NCBI GenBank assembly: GCA_947488655.1
Contig: CANKZZ010000003.1
Location: forward strand, 248,001 to 312,000
Length of the DNA: 64,000 nt
Direction of reading: 5' to 3'
Origin: an uncultured Psychroserpens sp.
GTDB taxonomy: Bacteria; Bacteroidota; Bacteroidia; Flavobacteriales; Flavobacteriaceae
The notes under the pieces were generated by a model. It was not told the DNA's origin. It was given only the letters and a program-made list of their open reading frames with translations, and searched no databases. This document shows positions 1 to 9,397 of the stretch, one piece after another. The position numbers were made by a program, and so were the translations under genes. Numbering within the stretch: the stretch's first letter is position 1; each line of letters starts with the position of its first letter.

Positions 1-1658
1 TTTAACCTTAGCGATTCTTCATATTCATGATCTGTAAGATTACCTCCAAATTTTAATTCTTGTTTAGAAATACCTCGAGATTCTAAAATAGCAACAGAAG
101 AATTTTTGTAGGCTATATCATAATCATATTGTCTGTAATGTTTAACTACATCTATTAACTTATCATTATCATATGTTCTAAGAGTATTTAATTCTTCAGA
201 GTTTGAGTCTAATACATTAGTATCAAAAACAAGTGTTTTACTCTTTATACCAAATAGTTTTTTAAGTGGATTTAGTAGTCCGTCAGATTCAAACAACGGT
301 CTGTCTTTTGTAGCTCGTCTCGTTAAGTAAATACTCAAAGGAAACATTATTGCTGTAGATAGCCATGTAGCTAATATGGGATTTAAAGAGTCGTCTAATG
401 AACTGTTCTTAGCGAAAATACCAATGAAATGATATGTTAGAAATAATAGAATTGCTATTACTAAAGGTAAACCTATACCTCCTTTTCTAATCAAAGCACC
501 TAATGGAGCTCCAACAAAAAATAGTATTATGCAGGCAAGTCCTAATACATATTTTTCATGTAAAGAAATAACATGCTTATTTCTCCATTTGGTCTGTGCT
601 GTAAAGTTTTGTTTATTAGAACTAATAATTTGTTTTGTACTGGTAATGGTATTATTTGCTAAACCTAATATTTGAACTTTAGTCTTATCATTAAAGAGTT
701 TTAAAATATCACCATTATATAAACTATCGCTATTTGGAGAGATATTTTTATTCAAAGATGCTATAGAAGTTCTATTATATAAAGTTTTTGAGAAGTCTTT
801 TAAAGCGGAATTTTTTTTCTCGTACAAACTATCTACAGTGTAAATTAAATCGCTCACATTAAGCATGTTGTAACGGTTGTCATAACTTTGATCATCCATG
901 TCAACATCATTAAATCCTTCTATATCAACGTTTATAATGTATTCTTCAAAATAGCTTTTGGCATGTGGCTTCTTTTTATTTTGTTTTGGGTCTCTATTTA
1001 CAATTTCTTCATAATAATTACCTTTGTATAGAATTAACTGCAGTATATTAGAGTTTTCATTACCTTCAAGTAATCCACTTTCAGCAACTATAACAGTTCT
1101 GTTTTTGGCATTTGTAGCTGCTTTTTTGTGTATAACGACATTTTTTAAAAACTCGCCATTTTCTCCGCTTTTATCTTCAACCTTAATATTATAATTACCA
1201 ATATCATTAAATTGACCTTTTGTTATGGCAAGAGCAGGTTTTACTTGAGCAATATTTTTTCTAAGATTATAGACATTTTTATTAGCCCAAGGAATTACAT
1301 TATTAGAGAAAATAAAGGTTACCACACCTAGTAAAACAATAAAAATGCTTAAACTTTTCATGGCACGTTGCAATGATATGCCTGTAGATTTCATTGCAGC
1401 AAACTCGTAATTCTCTGCAAATTGTCCAAATACCATTATTGATACGAGCAATATAGTAAGCGGAAGTATTAAGGGGATAAGCGTAGGAGTTACATAAAGC
1501 AGTAATTTTATTATTACAAAAGAGTCTAAATCTTTTCCTGCTAAATCTCCTATATATAGCCAAATAGCCTGTAAAACAAAAATGAACATGAGTATAATAA
1601 ACACGCTCAAAAATGTTTTTAGGTAGGTCGTAAGTATATACCTATCTAGTATTTTCAT
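1..1658 (-). CDS. LptF/LptG-family lipopolysaccharide export permease, 3' end cut by window
   Basis: Read by translating the minus strand from the ATG at 1658; the frame stays open for 552 codons to the window edge, so the C-terminus is missing. The N-terminus (MKILDRYILTTYLKTF) and the hydrophobic segments at about residues 12-36, 56-84 and 100-120 match the YjgP/YjgQ (LptF/LptG) permease pattern. A periplasmic domain of about 230 residues follows, then a second group of membrane segments at about 360-440 that includes GAPLGALIRKGGIG. In the family these proteins form the inner-membrane part of the LptBFGC machine that extracts LPS. After the last membrane segment there is a tail of more than 100 residues, longer than in the E. 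coli proteins. It lies 17 bp downstream of lolA on the same strand, consistent with an ftsK-lolA-lpt operon. Whether it is F or G cannot be decided from the sequence alone. Confidence 0.88.
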   Translation of the reverse strand, partial: MKILDRYILTTYLKTFLSVFIILMFIFVLQAIWLYIGDLAGKDLDSFVIIKLLLYVTPTLIPLILPLTILLVSIMVFGQFAENYEFAAMKSTGISLQRAMKSLSIFIVLLGVVTFIFSNNVIPWANKNVYNLRKNIAQVKPALAITKGQFNDIGNYNIKVEDKSGENGEFLKNVVIHKKAATNAKNRTVIVAESGLLEGNENSNILQLILYKGNYYEEIVNRDPKQNKKKPHAKSYFEEYIINVDIEGFNDVDMDDQSYDNRYNMLNVSDLIYTVDSLYEKKNSALKDFSKTLYNRTSIASLNKNISPNSDSLYNGDILKLFNDKTKVQILGLANNTITSTKQIISSNKQNFTAQTKWRNKHVISLHEKYVLGLACIILFFVGAPLGALIRKGGIGLPLVIAILLFLTYHFIGIFAKNSSLDDSLNPILATWLSTAIMFPLSIYLTRRATKDRPLFESDGLLNPLKKLFGIKSKTLVFDTNVLDSNSEELNTLRTYDNDKLIDVVKHYRQYDYDIAYKNSSVAILESRGISKQELKFGGNLTDHEYEESLRL

Positions 1659-1675
1659 TTAAAGGTTGGCTTGGC

Positions 1676-2320
1676 CTAGTCTAACTTATTGATGTAATAT
1701 TCTTTGTACTTATTCTCGTCAAAAGTAAATAAGGTTTTCGAAATTGGCTCGTTTGTTTTAAAAGAATTAACAGTCAATGTCGTTTTTGTACCGTTTTTAC
1801 CAACTTCAATTAGTCTATAGATGTGTTTGGTTTTAGCATCTATGCCTAAGAATATTTCTTTAATTTCAGAGTTTGTGTCAATTGGGTTTAGTTTTACAAA
1901 TTGAATTTTTCTTCCTTTGACATCTTGTACAATATCCATTGCATAAGTATAACCGTCTTTATAAAAAGACATCATTTTACTAGGAGTGATACTGTTTTCA
2001 TCTTCAGAATTATCTGATGAAATAGTTACCTCTTCATCCTCAGGACTAATCGAGTATAATTTTTTGCCATCAAATAATCGTGTTACACCAAGAATATTCA
2101 ATAAATATTTATCGCCTTTCATTACAACATCTCCACGAGTTTCTTGCTTAATATTTTCACTTGTATTTTCTAAAACATATTTAAAATCTACCGAAATATT
2201 ATCATAAGCCTGAGCCTTGTTGTATACTTCATTTAATAATGCTTCTGCGTTTTTAGAATCTTGAGAAAATCCTAAACTTCCAATCAATAATGCTGCTACT
2301 ATAATTACTTGTTTCATCAT
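1676..2320 (-). CDS. lolA: LolA-like outer-membrane lipoprotein carrier protein
   Basis: A protein of about 214 residues with a signal peptide (MMKQVIIVAALLIGSLGFSQ) and a LolA-type fold. The phrases ISVDFKYVLENTSENIKQETRGDVVMKGDKYLL and the later LFDGKKLYSISPEDEEV are typical of the periplasmic chaperone that carries lipoproteins to the outer membrane. An upstream in-frame start at 2383 overlaps ftsK and would put 21 polar residues before the signal peptide, so one of the paired ATG codons at 2320 or 2317 was chosen. It sits between ftsK (about 40 bp upstream) and the LptF/G permease (17 bp downstream), an arrangement common in flavobacteria that joins two outer-membrane biogenesis functions. 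Assignment rests on motifs and context. Confidence 0.85.
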   Translation of the reverse strand: MMKQVIIVAALLIGSLGFSQDSKNAEALLNEVYNKAQAYDNISVDFKYVLENTSENIKQETRGDVVMKGDKYLLNILGVTRLFDGKKLYSISPEDEEVTISSDNSEDENSITPSKMMSFYKDGYTYAMDIVQDVKGRKIQFVKLNPIDTNSEIKEIFLGIDAKTKHIYRLIEVGKNGTKTTLTVNSFKTNEPISKTLFTFDENKYKEYYINKLD

Positions 2321-2360
2321 TTTATATATTATTTCTTTAAGAAATGTATCATTTAAATTA

Positions 2361-4763
2361 TTATTCGTTTGCCAATAAAGCATCTAGAGCTACAAAATCT
2401 GGCACTAAAACCTGTCTTGCTTTACTGCCTTCGAAGCCACCAACAATTCCTGCAGCTTCTAGCTGGTCTATTAATCGTCCAGCTCTATTGTAACCTAATT
2501 TTAATTTTCGTTGTAATAAAGAAGCAGATCCTTGTTGTGCAGTTACTATTATTTCTGCAGCTTCTCGAAACAACTTATCTCTTTCTGCAATATTATTATC
2601 AAGACTTGTGCCACTTTCTTCGCCAACATATTCTGGTAGCAAATGTGCATCTGGATATGCCTTTTGTGATCCAATAAATTCGGTAATTCTTTCTACTTCT
2701 GGAGTGTCTACAAATGCACACTGTATACGAGTTATTTCGTTTCCAGAAGTATATAACATATCACCACGACCAATAAGTTGATCTGCTCCACCACCATCTA
2801 ATATAGTACGAGAATCAATTTTAGAGGTTACTCTAAAAGCTATACGAGCTGGGAAATTTGCTTTAATTATACCAGTAATTACATTTACAGATGGACGTTG
2901 TGTTGCAATTATTAAGTGTATACCAATTGCACGTGCTAATTGAGCTAATCGCGCAATTGGAGTTTCTACCTCTTTACCAGCGGTCATAATTAAATCTGCA
3001 AATTCATCTACCACTAATACTATATATGGTAAAAATTGATGACCATCATTAGGATTTAATTTTCGAGCTTTAAACTTAGTGTTGTATTCTTTTATATTAC
3101 GACATAAGGCGTTTTTAAGCATCTCATAGCGATTATCCATCTCTATACACAATGAGTTTAGCGTGTTGATAACCTTCGCATTGTCTGTAATTATGGCATC
3201 TTCACTATCTGGTAATTTTGCTAAATAGTGTCGTTCTATTTTATTAAATAATGTTAGTTCTACTTTTTTAGGATCTACAAGTACAAACTTAACTTCGGCA
3301 GGATGTTTTTTATAAAGTAACGAGGTTAAAACAGCATTTAACCCAACCGATTTACCTTGACCTGTTGCTCCAGCCATTAACATATGAGGCATTCGTGCTA
3401 AATCCACAACAAAGGTTTCGTTACTAATGGTTTTACCAAAAGCAATTGGAAGCTCCATTTCAGATTTTTGAAACTTTTGAGATGCTATAACAGATCTCAT
3501 TGATACTATCGTAGAGTTTTTATTTGGTACTTCTATACCAATAGTACCTTTACCTGGTATAGGTGCTATAATTCTAATTCCTAATGCAGATAATGATAGT
3601 GCAATATCATCTTCAAGATTTTTTATTTTTGAAATTCTAACACCTGCTTCTGGTACAATTTCATATAAAGTTACCGTTGGTCCTATTGTAGCCTTTATAC
3701 TAGCAATACCAATTTTGTAGTTGTTTAATGTTTCGACAATTCGGTTTTTATTATCTTCTAATTCTTCTTGGTTAATTGTAATACCTTCTGTATCATACTT
3801 TTTAAGCAAATCTAATGGTGGAAATTTAAATTTACTTAAATCTAATGTTGGATCAAATTGTCCATAATCTTCAACAAGTTTGTTAGATAGATTATCGGTT
3901 TCTGAAATTTCTTCTTCAACAGTTTCTATTTCAATACTTAAATCGGTATCAATTTTTTTATCCTCTTGTTTTGTTATCGGTTTAAGTTCTGGTTCTAATG
4001 TTTTGCTTAAAACAGGTGCGGATTTTTTAATTGTTTCTTCTGTTTTAGGTTCTTCAACTTTAAGGTCAAAGGCAGATTTAATATTTTCAGCTTCGGCAGT
4101 TAAATCATTATCTATTGGAAAGGATGAATCTTCATCTTCTGTTTTAACTTCACTTTTAAGATCGCTTTTTGCTTTGTTAAACAGTTTAACAAATGTTTCT
4201 CCATTAATACCAAATCTTATGGCTAAATAGGTGATTAATACAAAAACGAGTAGGAGTATAGTACCTATTTTACCTATGTAATCTTGAAAGAATGAGTTCA
4301 TCTCAAACCCAATAGTACCACCAAGAGTATCGTATTTATGTGAAAAGAATCCAAAAAAGATGGATAGCCAAATGGCGATAAGCGTACCCCAAATCCAATG
4401 ACGACGAAGTCTAGCTTTATTAATGTCTAGTGTAATATATATTCCAGAAAGAAATAAGAGACCAGAAAATATAAATGACGCAACACCAAAACCTCTATTT
4501 ATAAAAAAATCACTGGTCCATGCACCTAATTTGTTTAGCCAATTTTCTGCTTTAACATCTCTTGATGCTATTTCAGAGAGCGTGCTTTGGTCTGCTTGAC
4601 CCGTAAAGAAAAACGAAAGGAAAGCAACAAACATCAAAATGCCAAGTATAATAAGTAAGCTACCAAAAATCAGTTTTTGCTGACTTGATAGTTTTATACT
4701 CGGTTTTTTAAATTTTGGAGTGGTTTTAGCTTTGCTTTTAGTCTTGGTTTTCTTCTTTGCCAT
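2361..4763 (-). CDS. ftsK: DNA translocase FtsK/SpoIIIE
   Basis: 800 residues. FtsK pumps double-stranded DNA at the division septum to finish chromosome segregation. The N-terminal domain has four predicted membrane segments (about residues 30-55, 90-115, 125-142 and 165-185), followed by an acidic linker rich in E and T. The RecA-like motor carries Walker A GATGQGKS at 465-472 and Walker B IVLVVDEFADLIM near 580-592. A winged-helix gamma domain ends the protein (ASLLQRKLKLGYNRAGRLIDQLE). The ATG at 4763 is preferred over an upstream in-frame codon at 4829 because MAKKKTKTKSK is a typical start and AAGGAAAG lies just upstream. It leads the ftsK-lolA-lptF/G run and follows dgkA by about 140 bp. 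Confidence 0.95.
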   Translation of the reverse strand: MAKKKTKTKSKAKTTPKFKKPSIKLSSQQKLIFGSLLIILGILMFVAFLSFFFTGQADQSTLSEIASRDVKAENWLNKLGAWTSDFFINRGFGVASFIFSGLLFLSGIYITLDINKARLRRHWIWGTLIAIWLSIFFGFFSHKYDTLGGTIGFEMNSFFQDYIGKIGTILLLVFVLITYLAIRFGINGETFVKLFNKAKSDLKSEVKTEDEDSSFPIDNDLTAEAENIKSAFDLKVEEPKTEETIKKSAPVLSKTLEPELKPITKQEDKKIDTDLSIEIETVEEEISETDNLSNKLVEDYGQFDPTLDLSKFKFPPLDLLKKYDTEGITINQEELEDNKNRIVETLNNYKIGIASIKATIGPTVTLYEIVPEAGVRISKIKNLEDDIALSLSALGIRIIAPIPGKGTIGIEVPNKNSTIVSMRSVIASQKFQKSEMELPIAFGKTISNETFVVDLARMPHMLMAGATGQGKSVGLNAVLTSLLYKKHPAEVKFVLVDPKKVELTLFNKIERHYLAKLPDSEDAIITDNAKVINTLNSLCIEMDNRYEMLKNALCRNIKEYNTKFKARKLNPNDGHQFLPYIVLVVDEFADLIMTAGKEVETPIARLAQLARAIGIHLIIATQRPSVNVITGIIKANFPARIAFRVTSKIDSRTILDGGGADQLIGRGDMLYTSGNEITRIQCAFVDTPEVERITEFIGSQKAYPDAHLLPEYVGEESGTSLDNNIAERDKLFREAAEIIVTAQQGSASLLQRKLKLGYNRAGRLIDQLEAAGIVGGFEGSKARQVLVPDFVALDALLANE

Positions 4764-4902
4764 GTTCACTTTCCTTGACAACGGAAACGGTTTAAGTATT
4801 AAATTTGAGTTACTAATGCATCTTAACAAAAATACAAATTACTAACGTTTATCCTAACTTAAAAGTATTTAAACATCCTAAAGTTATTAAACGCTATAAT
4901 GC

Positions 4903-5271
4903 TTAAAATATCTTTGGTATATAAATTACTAAAGCTGCAATTGCAGCGCCTATAGCTGCAATAAAAACAGCACCTGCTGCTATGTCTTTTATTTTGCCAA
5001 TAGCATCATGCTTTTCTGGGTGTATAAAATCTGCAATGCTTTCTATTGCTGTATTAACGCCTTCTAAGCTCATCACTAACGCTATAAAAGCAATTTGAAA
5101 GAGCCACTCGGTTTTAGAAATTTCAAAATAAAATCCTGCTATTGTAATCGCTATAGCGCAAAACACTTGAATTTTTATGCTTGCTTCTGTTTTTATTAAA
5201 AATACAGCACCTTTATAGGCATAGCCAACACTTTTAAGTCTATTTACAAGAAAAGAATCTTTTTTTGACAT
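4903..5271 (-). CDS. dgkA: Diacylglycerol/undecaprenol kinase family protein
   Basis: A 122-residue integral membrane protein of the prokaryotic DgkA family, which phosphorylates diacylglycerol or undecaprenol with ATP to recycle lipid intermediates. It shows the expected three membrane helices (about residues 33-50, 55-75 and 95-118), the conserved ALVMSLEGVNTAIESIAD segment with the catalytic and metal-binding glutamates, and KDIAAGAVFIAAIGAA. The length matches the family (about 120 residues). It is 17 bp downstream of tpx and points toward ftsK. Gram-positive-like members use undecaprenol, so the lipid substrate is open. Confidence 0.9.
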   Translation of the reverse strand: MSKKDSFLVNRLKSVGYAYKGAVFLIKTEASIKIQVFCAIAITIAGFYFEISKTEWLFQIAFIALVMSLEGVNTAIESIADFIHPEKHDAIGKIKDIAAGAVFIAAIGAAIAALVIYIPKIF

Positions 5272-5288
5272 TATTTTGAGACGCTAGA

Positions 5289-5792
5289 TTAAGATTTTAA
5301 AGCGTTCAAAGCAGCCTCGTAGTTTGGCTCGTCTGCGATTTCTTGTACTTGTTCTGTATAAATAACTTTACCTTCTGTATCTACAACAATTACACATCTA
5401 GATAGCAATGATTCAAATGCACCATCTGTAAATTCCAATCCGTAAGATTTTCCGAAGTTACCATCTTTAAAATCTGATAAACTCTCTACGTTATCTAAAC
5501 CTTCTGCTCCACAAAAACGTGCCATAGCAAATGGTAAATCTCTAGAGATACATAGCACCTTAGTGTTATTTAGGGTACTGGCTGCTTTATTAAATTCTCT
5601 TATTGATGTAGCGCATGTTCCTGTATCTACACTAGGAAAAATATTTAACACTAAATTTTGACCTTTAAAGTCACTCAAAGATTTAGATGCTAAATCTGTA
5701 GTTGTTAGTTTAAACTCTGGTGTTTTTGAACCAGTTGTTGGTAATGACCCTGAAGTATGTACTGTGTCTCCTCCTAATGTTACTGTTGCCAT
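5289..5792 (-). CDS. tpx: Thiol peroxidase Tpx
   Basis: A 167-residue atypical 2-Cys peroxiredoxin. The peroxidatic cysteine C60 lies in PSVDTGTCATSIREFN, the family signature. The resolving cysteine C94 lies in ARFCGAEGLDN, matching the E. coli Tpx C61/C95 pair in position. It reduces hydrogen and lipid peroxides at the expense of thioredoxin. No signal peptide was seen, so it is probably cytoplasmic here, although E. coli Tpx was once called periplasmic. It is first in the run leading to dgkA and ftsK. One copy of the CTTCGGAA word lies inside it (5450-5457). Confidence 0.95.
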   Translation of the reverse strand: MATVTLGGDTVHTSGSLPTTGSKTPEFKLTTTDLASKSLSDFKGQNLVLNIFPSVDTGTCATSIREFNKAASTLNNTKVLCISRDLPFAMARFCGAEGLDNVESLSDFKDGNFGKSYGLEFTDGAFESLLSRCVIVVDTEGKVIYTEQVQEIADEPNYEAALNALKS

Positions 5793-5907
5793 GATATCTT
5801 AATTTTTGTGAATGTTAAAATTAAGGATTATTTGTGTGCCAAAAGCAAGGTCTGGATATTATTTTGCAATAGTTTAACAGATTACAAAAGTGATTAAAAC
5901 CTGGTAG

Positions 5908-6759
5908 TTAGAAAGTGCCTACAATACCTATTTGATTGCTGCTAAATCGTAAATTCCAAGAAATTAATTTTTTCTTTCTAGGATAATCATACGCTTCTTC
6001 TTTAAATAGATAATTGTCAATACAATCTACAACTATAATACTTAAGGCAGTACTAAAAGCAATATCTGTAATCCAATGTGCATCATCAATTATTCTAGAG
6101 ATTGGAGGTAAGGCACCTACAGTATAAATGCCAACTTTTACCCATGTGTTATCAAACTGTTTAGCAATAGAATGCGCCATAGTCATAGATAATATGGTAT
6201 GTCCAGAAGGGAATGATCGAAAGGTAGCTTCTCCAGAAAAAGGATTAAATGTAAAATTATCATAGCCAGAACCTGGACGTGCTCGTCCTACTGCAGCTTT
6301 TGTAAATGATTGTATTAAACCTGTTGTAACAGATGATGAAATTATAAGGATACTTGTTTTTCTAACTTTTTCGTTTTTGGTTAACAAACCAAAGGTGTAT
6401 AGTCCAGCATTGGCAGCAAAGTAGTTTTGCGGACTACCAAAATACCAGCCAAAGTCTCTTAGTACTTTTGGAAAATCGTTTCTATTTTGTTGCGTCCAAT
6501 CTCTAATTGGCTCATCTGCCAAACTCAGTGTTGCGGTACCAGCAAGTAGAATACCAAATTTTGTATAATCTTTCCCTTTCCATTGTACTGGTCTTGTCAA
6601 AGAATGTGCTACACTTTTTACCGTATATTTTGCATCATGCTTCATTAAATCCCAAACCGATGATGTGTCTTTAACTTTTGGGTTATCTAGAGTTTGCGCA
6701 ACAATAGATGTTGTTAAACTAAATAGAAAAAATGCTAATAAAAGGACTTTAGTTTTCAA
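5908..6759 (-). CDS. PAP2-family phosphatase, secreted or membrane-bound, TTG start
   Basis: 283 residues with an N-terminal signal peptide (MKTKVLLLAFFLFSLTTSIVAQ). The three phosphatidic-acid-phosphatase type 2 motifs are present: KAAVGRARPG (KxxxxxxRP), FPSGHT (PSGH) and SRIIDDAHWITD (SRxxxxxHxxxD). Such enzymes dephosphorylate lipid phosphates such as undecaprenyl pyrophosphate or phosphatidate at the periplasmic face. The start codon is TTG at 6759. It is in the same frame as pheT and follows the pheT TAA (6766-6768) after only two codons, so it is likely co-transcribed and translationally coupled to pheT. The physiological lipid is unknown. Confidence 0.85.
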   Translation of the reverse strand: MKTKVLLLAFFLFSLTTSIVAQTLDNPKVKDTSSVWDLMKHDAKYTVKSVAHSLTRPVQWKGKDYTKFGILLAGTATLSLADEPIRDWTQQNRNDFPKVLRDFGWYFGSPQNYFAANAGLYTFGLLTKNEKVRKTSILIISSSVTTGLIQSFTKAAVGRARPGSGYDNFTFNPFSGEATFRSFPSGHTILSMTMAHSIAKQFDNTWVKVGIYTVGALPPISRIIDDAHWITDIAFSTALSIIVVDCIDNYLFKEEAYDYPRKKKLISWNLRFSSNQIGIVGTF

Positions 6760-6765
6760 TATATT

Positions 6766-9195
6766 TTATCTTAATTCTGCTCCAAGTTGTTTTTCAAAAT
6801 TGGTTTGAAGTTTATTCATAATTTTATCAATTTGCTTATCTGTAAGTGTTTTATGTTCATCTTGAATCATAAAACTTACTGCATAACTTTTCTTTCCCTT
6901 CGGAAGATTATTACCTTGATAAACATCAAACAGGTCTACATCTTTAAGAAGATGCTTTTCAGTCTGCATTGCAATTTTATCTATGTCTTCAAAAGTAACA
7001 CTATGATCTAAAAGTAAAGCAAAATCGCGACGAACTTCGGGATATTTTGGAATATCTTTATATTTAATCTTGTTATAAGCAGCCATTTCTATGACGTTAT
7101 CCCAATTAAAATCGGCATAAAGTACTTCTTGAGAAATGCCAAAGTGTTTTAAAATCTTTTTATTTATTATACCAAAATCAACTAGTTTTTTCTTCCCAAT
7201 TGATAAACTGATTCCTTCATTAAAGACGTCATTTTTAATAGGAGAAACTTTAGATTTAGATAAGCCTAAACGATCTAATGTACTATTAACAACTCCTTTT
7301 AAATAAAAGAAACCACTTTTTTGAACAGGAGAATTCCATCTTAAATTAGATTTGTTACCTGTTAGTAGCATAGAAAGATGTTTATGCTCTTCTCGACCAT
7401 CAGGAAAACTATGATACGTTTTACCAAACTCATAAAGTTTTAAATCATCACGCTTTCTATTAATGTTATGACTTACCGCTTCTAAGCCCGAAAAAAGTAA
7501 ACTTTGGCGCATTACACTTAAATCGTTACTTAAAGGGTTTAGCATTTCTACATTATGCTCTTCTTTTAAGTGTTCACTTAGACTTATATATTTAGGAGTT
7601 GTAAGTGAGTTAGAGAGAATTTCGAAAAAACCTAAAGATGATAGCTGGTTACCAATAACGTTTTGAAGCTTGTAATCCTCAAATTTAGATGTGTTAGAGA
7701 TAGAAGCATTTAACTTCTCGGTTGTTTTTATATTGTTGTAGCCATATACACGCAAAATCTCTTCTATAACATCTGCTTCTCGTTGCACGTCATTACGATA
7801 TGCAGGAACAGTTAAGCCTAAACCAGCTTCTGTTACATTATTAACTTTAATATCTAATGAAGATAGTATACGCTTAATAGTTTCTTTAGGTATTTCTTCA
7901 CCAATTAATTTCGTGGTATTATCAAAACTTAGTCGTACCTGAAAATCTTCTATTTTTTTAGGATAAAAATCCATTACGTCACTAGAAATCTCTCCACCTG
8001 CAATTTCTACAATTAATAAAGCAGCACGTTTTAAAGCATAATCTGTAATGTTTGGATCAATACCTCTTTCAAACCTAAATGATGCATCTGTATTTAAAGC
8101 ATGACGCTTTGCAGTTTTTCTAATGCTTATAGGATTAAAATAAGCGCTCTCTAAAAAAATACTTGTTGTTGTTTGGGTAACTCCCGAATGAGCACCTCCA
8201 AAAACACCAGCAATACACATTGGCTTCTCTTCATCGCAAATCATAAGATCATCTGCGCTAAGCTCACGTTCTATATCATCTAAAGTTGTAAATTTTGTAC
8301 CTTCTGGTAGCGTTTTAACCACAACTTTATTACCCGAAATTTTAGCAGCATCAAAAGCGTGTAGTGGTTGCCCTAACTCATGTAAAACATAATTTGTAAC
8401 ATCAACAATATTGTTTTTTGGAGTTAAACCAATGGCTTTTAATCTATTTTGCAACCAACTAGGAGAATCTGCAACTTTAAGACCTGTTATTGTTAAACCG
8501 CAGTAACGAGGTGCTAAATTATAGTCTTCTACATCGATTCCTATTTTTAAAGAACGATTGTCTACATGAAAAGAACTAACCGATGGTGTAATTAATTCTG
8601 TATTAATATCGTCAACTTGTAGCAATCCAGCTTTTAAATCTCTCGCAACTCCCAAATGACTCATGGCATCTGCTCGGTTAGGTGTTAGGCCAATTTCAAA
8701 AACATCATCATTTTCTATATCAAAAATATCTGCAGCTAGAGTGCCTACTTCTATAGCCTCATCAAGTATCATAATCCCGTCGTGAGAGTTGCCAAGACCT
8801 AATTCGTCTTCAGCACAAATCATACCATGGCTTTCTTCGCCTCTAATTTTACCTTTCTTAATTTTCCAAGCTTCGCCAGTTTCGGTATAAAGTGTCGTTC
8901 CAATGGTTGCAACTGGCACTTTTTGTCCTGCAGCTACATTTGGTGCTCCACACACAATTTGTAACGCTTGGTCACCACCTATATTTACGGTTGTAATTTT
9001 TAATCGATCTGCATTTGGGTGCTGGATACAGGTTAAAACCTCACCAACAACAATACCTTCTAATCCGCCTTTTACAGATTGGTAGCTTTCTATGCCTTCA
9101 ATTTCTAAACCTAAATCGGTTAATAATTCTCCAGTTTTTTCAGCAGGCCAATCGGTTTTTAAAAATTGTTTTAGCCAGTTATATGATATTTTCAT
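6766..9195 (-). CDS. pheT: Phenylalanyl-tRNA synthetase beta subunit
   Basis: 809 residues, the usual length for the bacterial PheT chain. Domains in order: tRNA-binding OB fold (about 40-150, VGEVLTCIQHPNADRLKI), B3/B4 editing domain (about 210-390, with GLTPKNNIVDVTNYVLHELGQPLHAFD), B5 domain (about 400-475), a degenerate synthetase core, and the C-terminal FDX-ACB anticodon-binding domain (about 715-809, KYPEVRRDFALLLD). With PheS it charges tRNA-Phe and hydrolyses mischarged Tyr-tRNA-Phe. PheS is not in the window. The ATG at 9195 starts MKISYNWLKQFL, the classic PheT N-terminus. One CTTCGGAA copy lies at 6898-6905. Confidence 0.97.
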   Translation of the reverse strand: MKISYNWLKQFLKTDWPAEKTGELLTDLGLEIEGIESYQSVKGGLEGIVVGEVLTCIQHPNADRLKITTVNIGGDQALQIVCGAPNVAAGQKVPVATIGTTLYTETGEAWKIKKGKIRGEESHGMICAEDELGLGNSHDGIMILDEAIEVGTLAADIFDIENDDVFEIGLTPNRADAMSHLGVARDLKAGLLQVDDINTELITPSVSSFHVDNRSLKIGIDVEDYNLAPRYCGLTITGLKVADSPSWLQNRLKAIGLTPKNNIVDVTNYVLHELGQPLHAFDAAKISGNKVVVKTLPEGTKFTTLDDIERELSADDLMICDEEKPMCIAGVFGGAHSGVTQTTTSIFLESAYFNPISIRKTAKRHALNTDASFRFERGIDPNITDYALKRAALLIVEIAGGEISSDVMDFYPKKIEDFQVRLSFDNTTKLIGEEIPKETIKRILSSLDIKVNNVTEAGLGLTVPAYRNDVQREADVIEEILRVYGYNNIKTTEKLNASISNTSKFEDYKLQNVIGNQLSSLGFFEILSNSLTTPKYISLSEHLKEEHNVEMLNPLSNDLSVMRQSLLFSGLEAVSHNINRKRDDLKLYEFGKTYHSFPDGREEHKHLSMLLTGNKSNLRWNSPVQKSGFFYLKGVVNSTLDRLGLSKSKVSPIKNDVFNEGISLSIGKKKLVDFGIINKKILKHFGISQEVLYADFNWDNVIEMAAYNKIKYKDIPKYPEVRRDFALLLDHSVTFEDIDKIAMQTEKHLLKDVDLFDVYQGNNLPKGKKSYAVSFMIQDEHKTLTDKQIDKIMNKLQTNFEKQLGAELR

Positions 9196-9356
9196 TGTAT
9201 TATTTTGTAAGACGCCAAAGATAATAATACTAATAGTTTCGAGGTGATTTTTTGTTAAAAAATAGATAGAATGTTCTATTTTTTTAACTGAAATATTAAT
9301 TATCGAAAAATCAATCTTATAATAAAATCTTCATTAGGCTGTATTTGTAAGAAGTT

Positions 9357-9364
9357 TATCTTTG
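9357..9364 (+). promoter_or_regulatory. Candidate -7 element TATCTTTG
   Basis: TATCTTTG matches the Bacteroidota -7 consensus TAnnTTTG exactly and lies 33 bp before the ATG of the TlpA-like lipoprotein gene (9398). No TTG at the usual -33 spacing was found, so this is only a candidate. Confidence 0.35.
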
Positions 9365-9397
9365 TAGAGACTATAAGTTTTAAATATAAAAATCATT

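Noticed and set aside
3880-4230. Open frame on the plus strand inside ftsK
   Set aside because: It is antisense to the acidic FtsK linker and shows only serine/leucine-rich low-complexity sequence.
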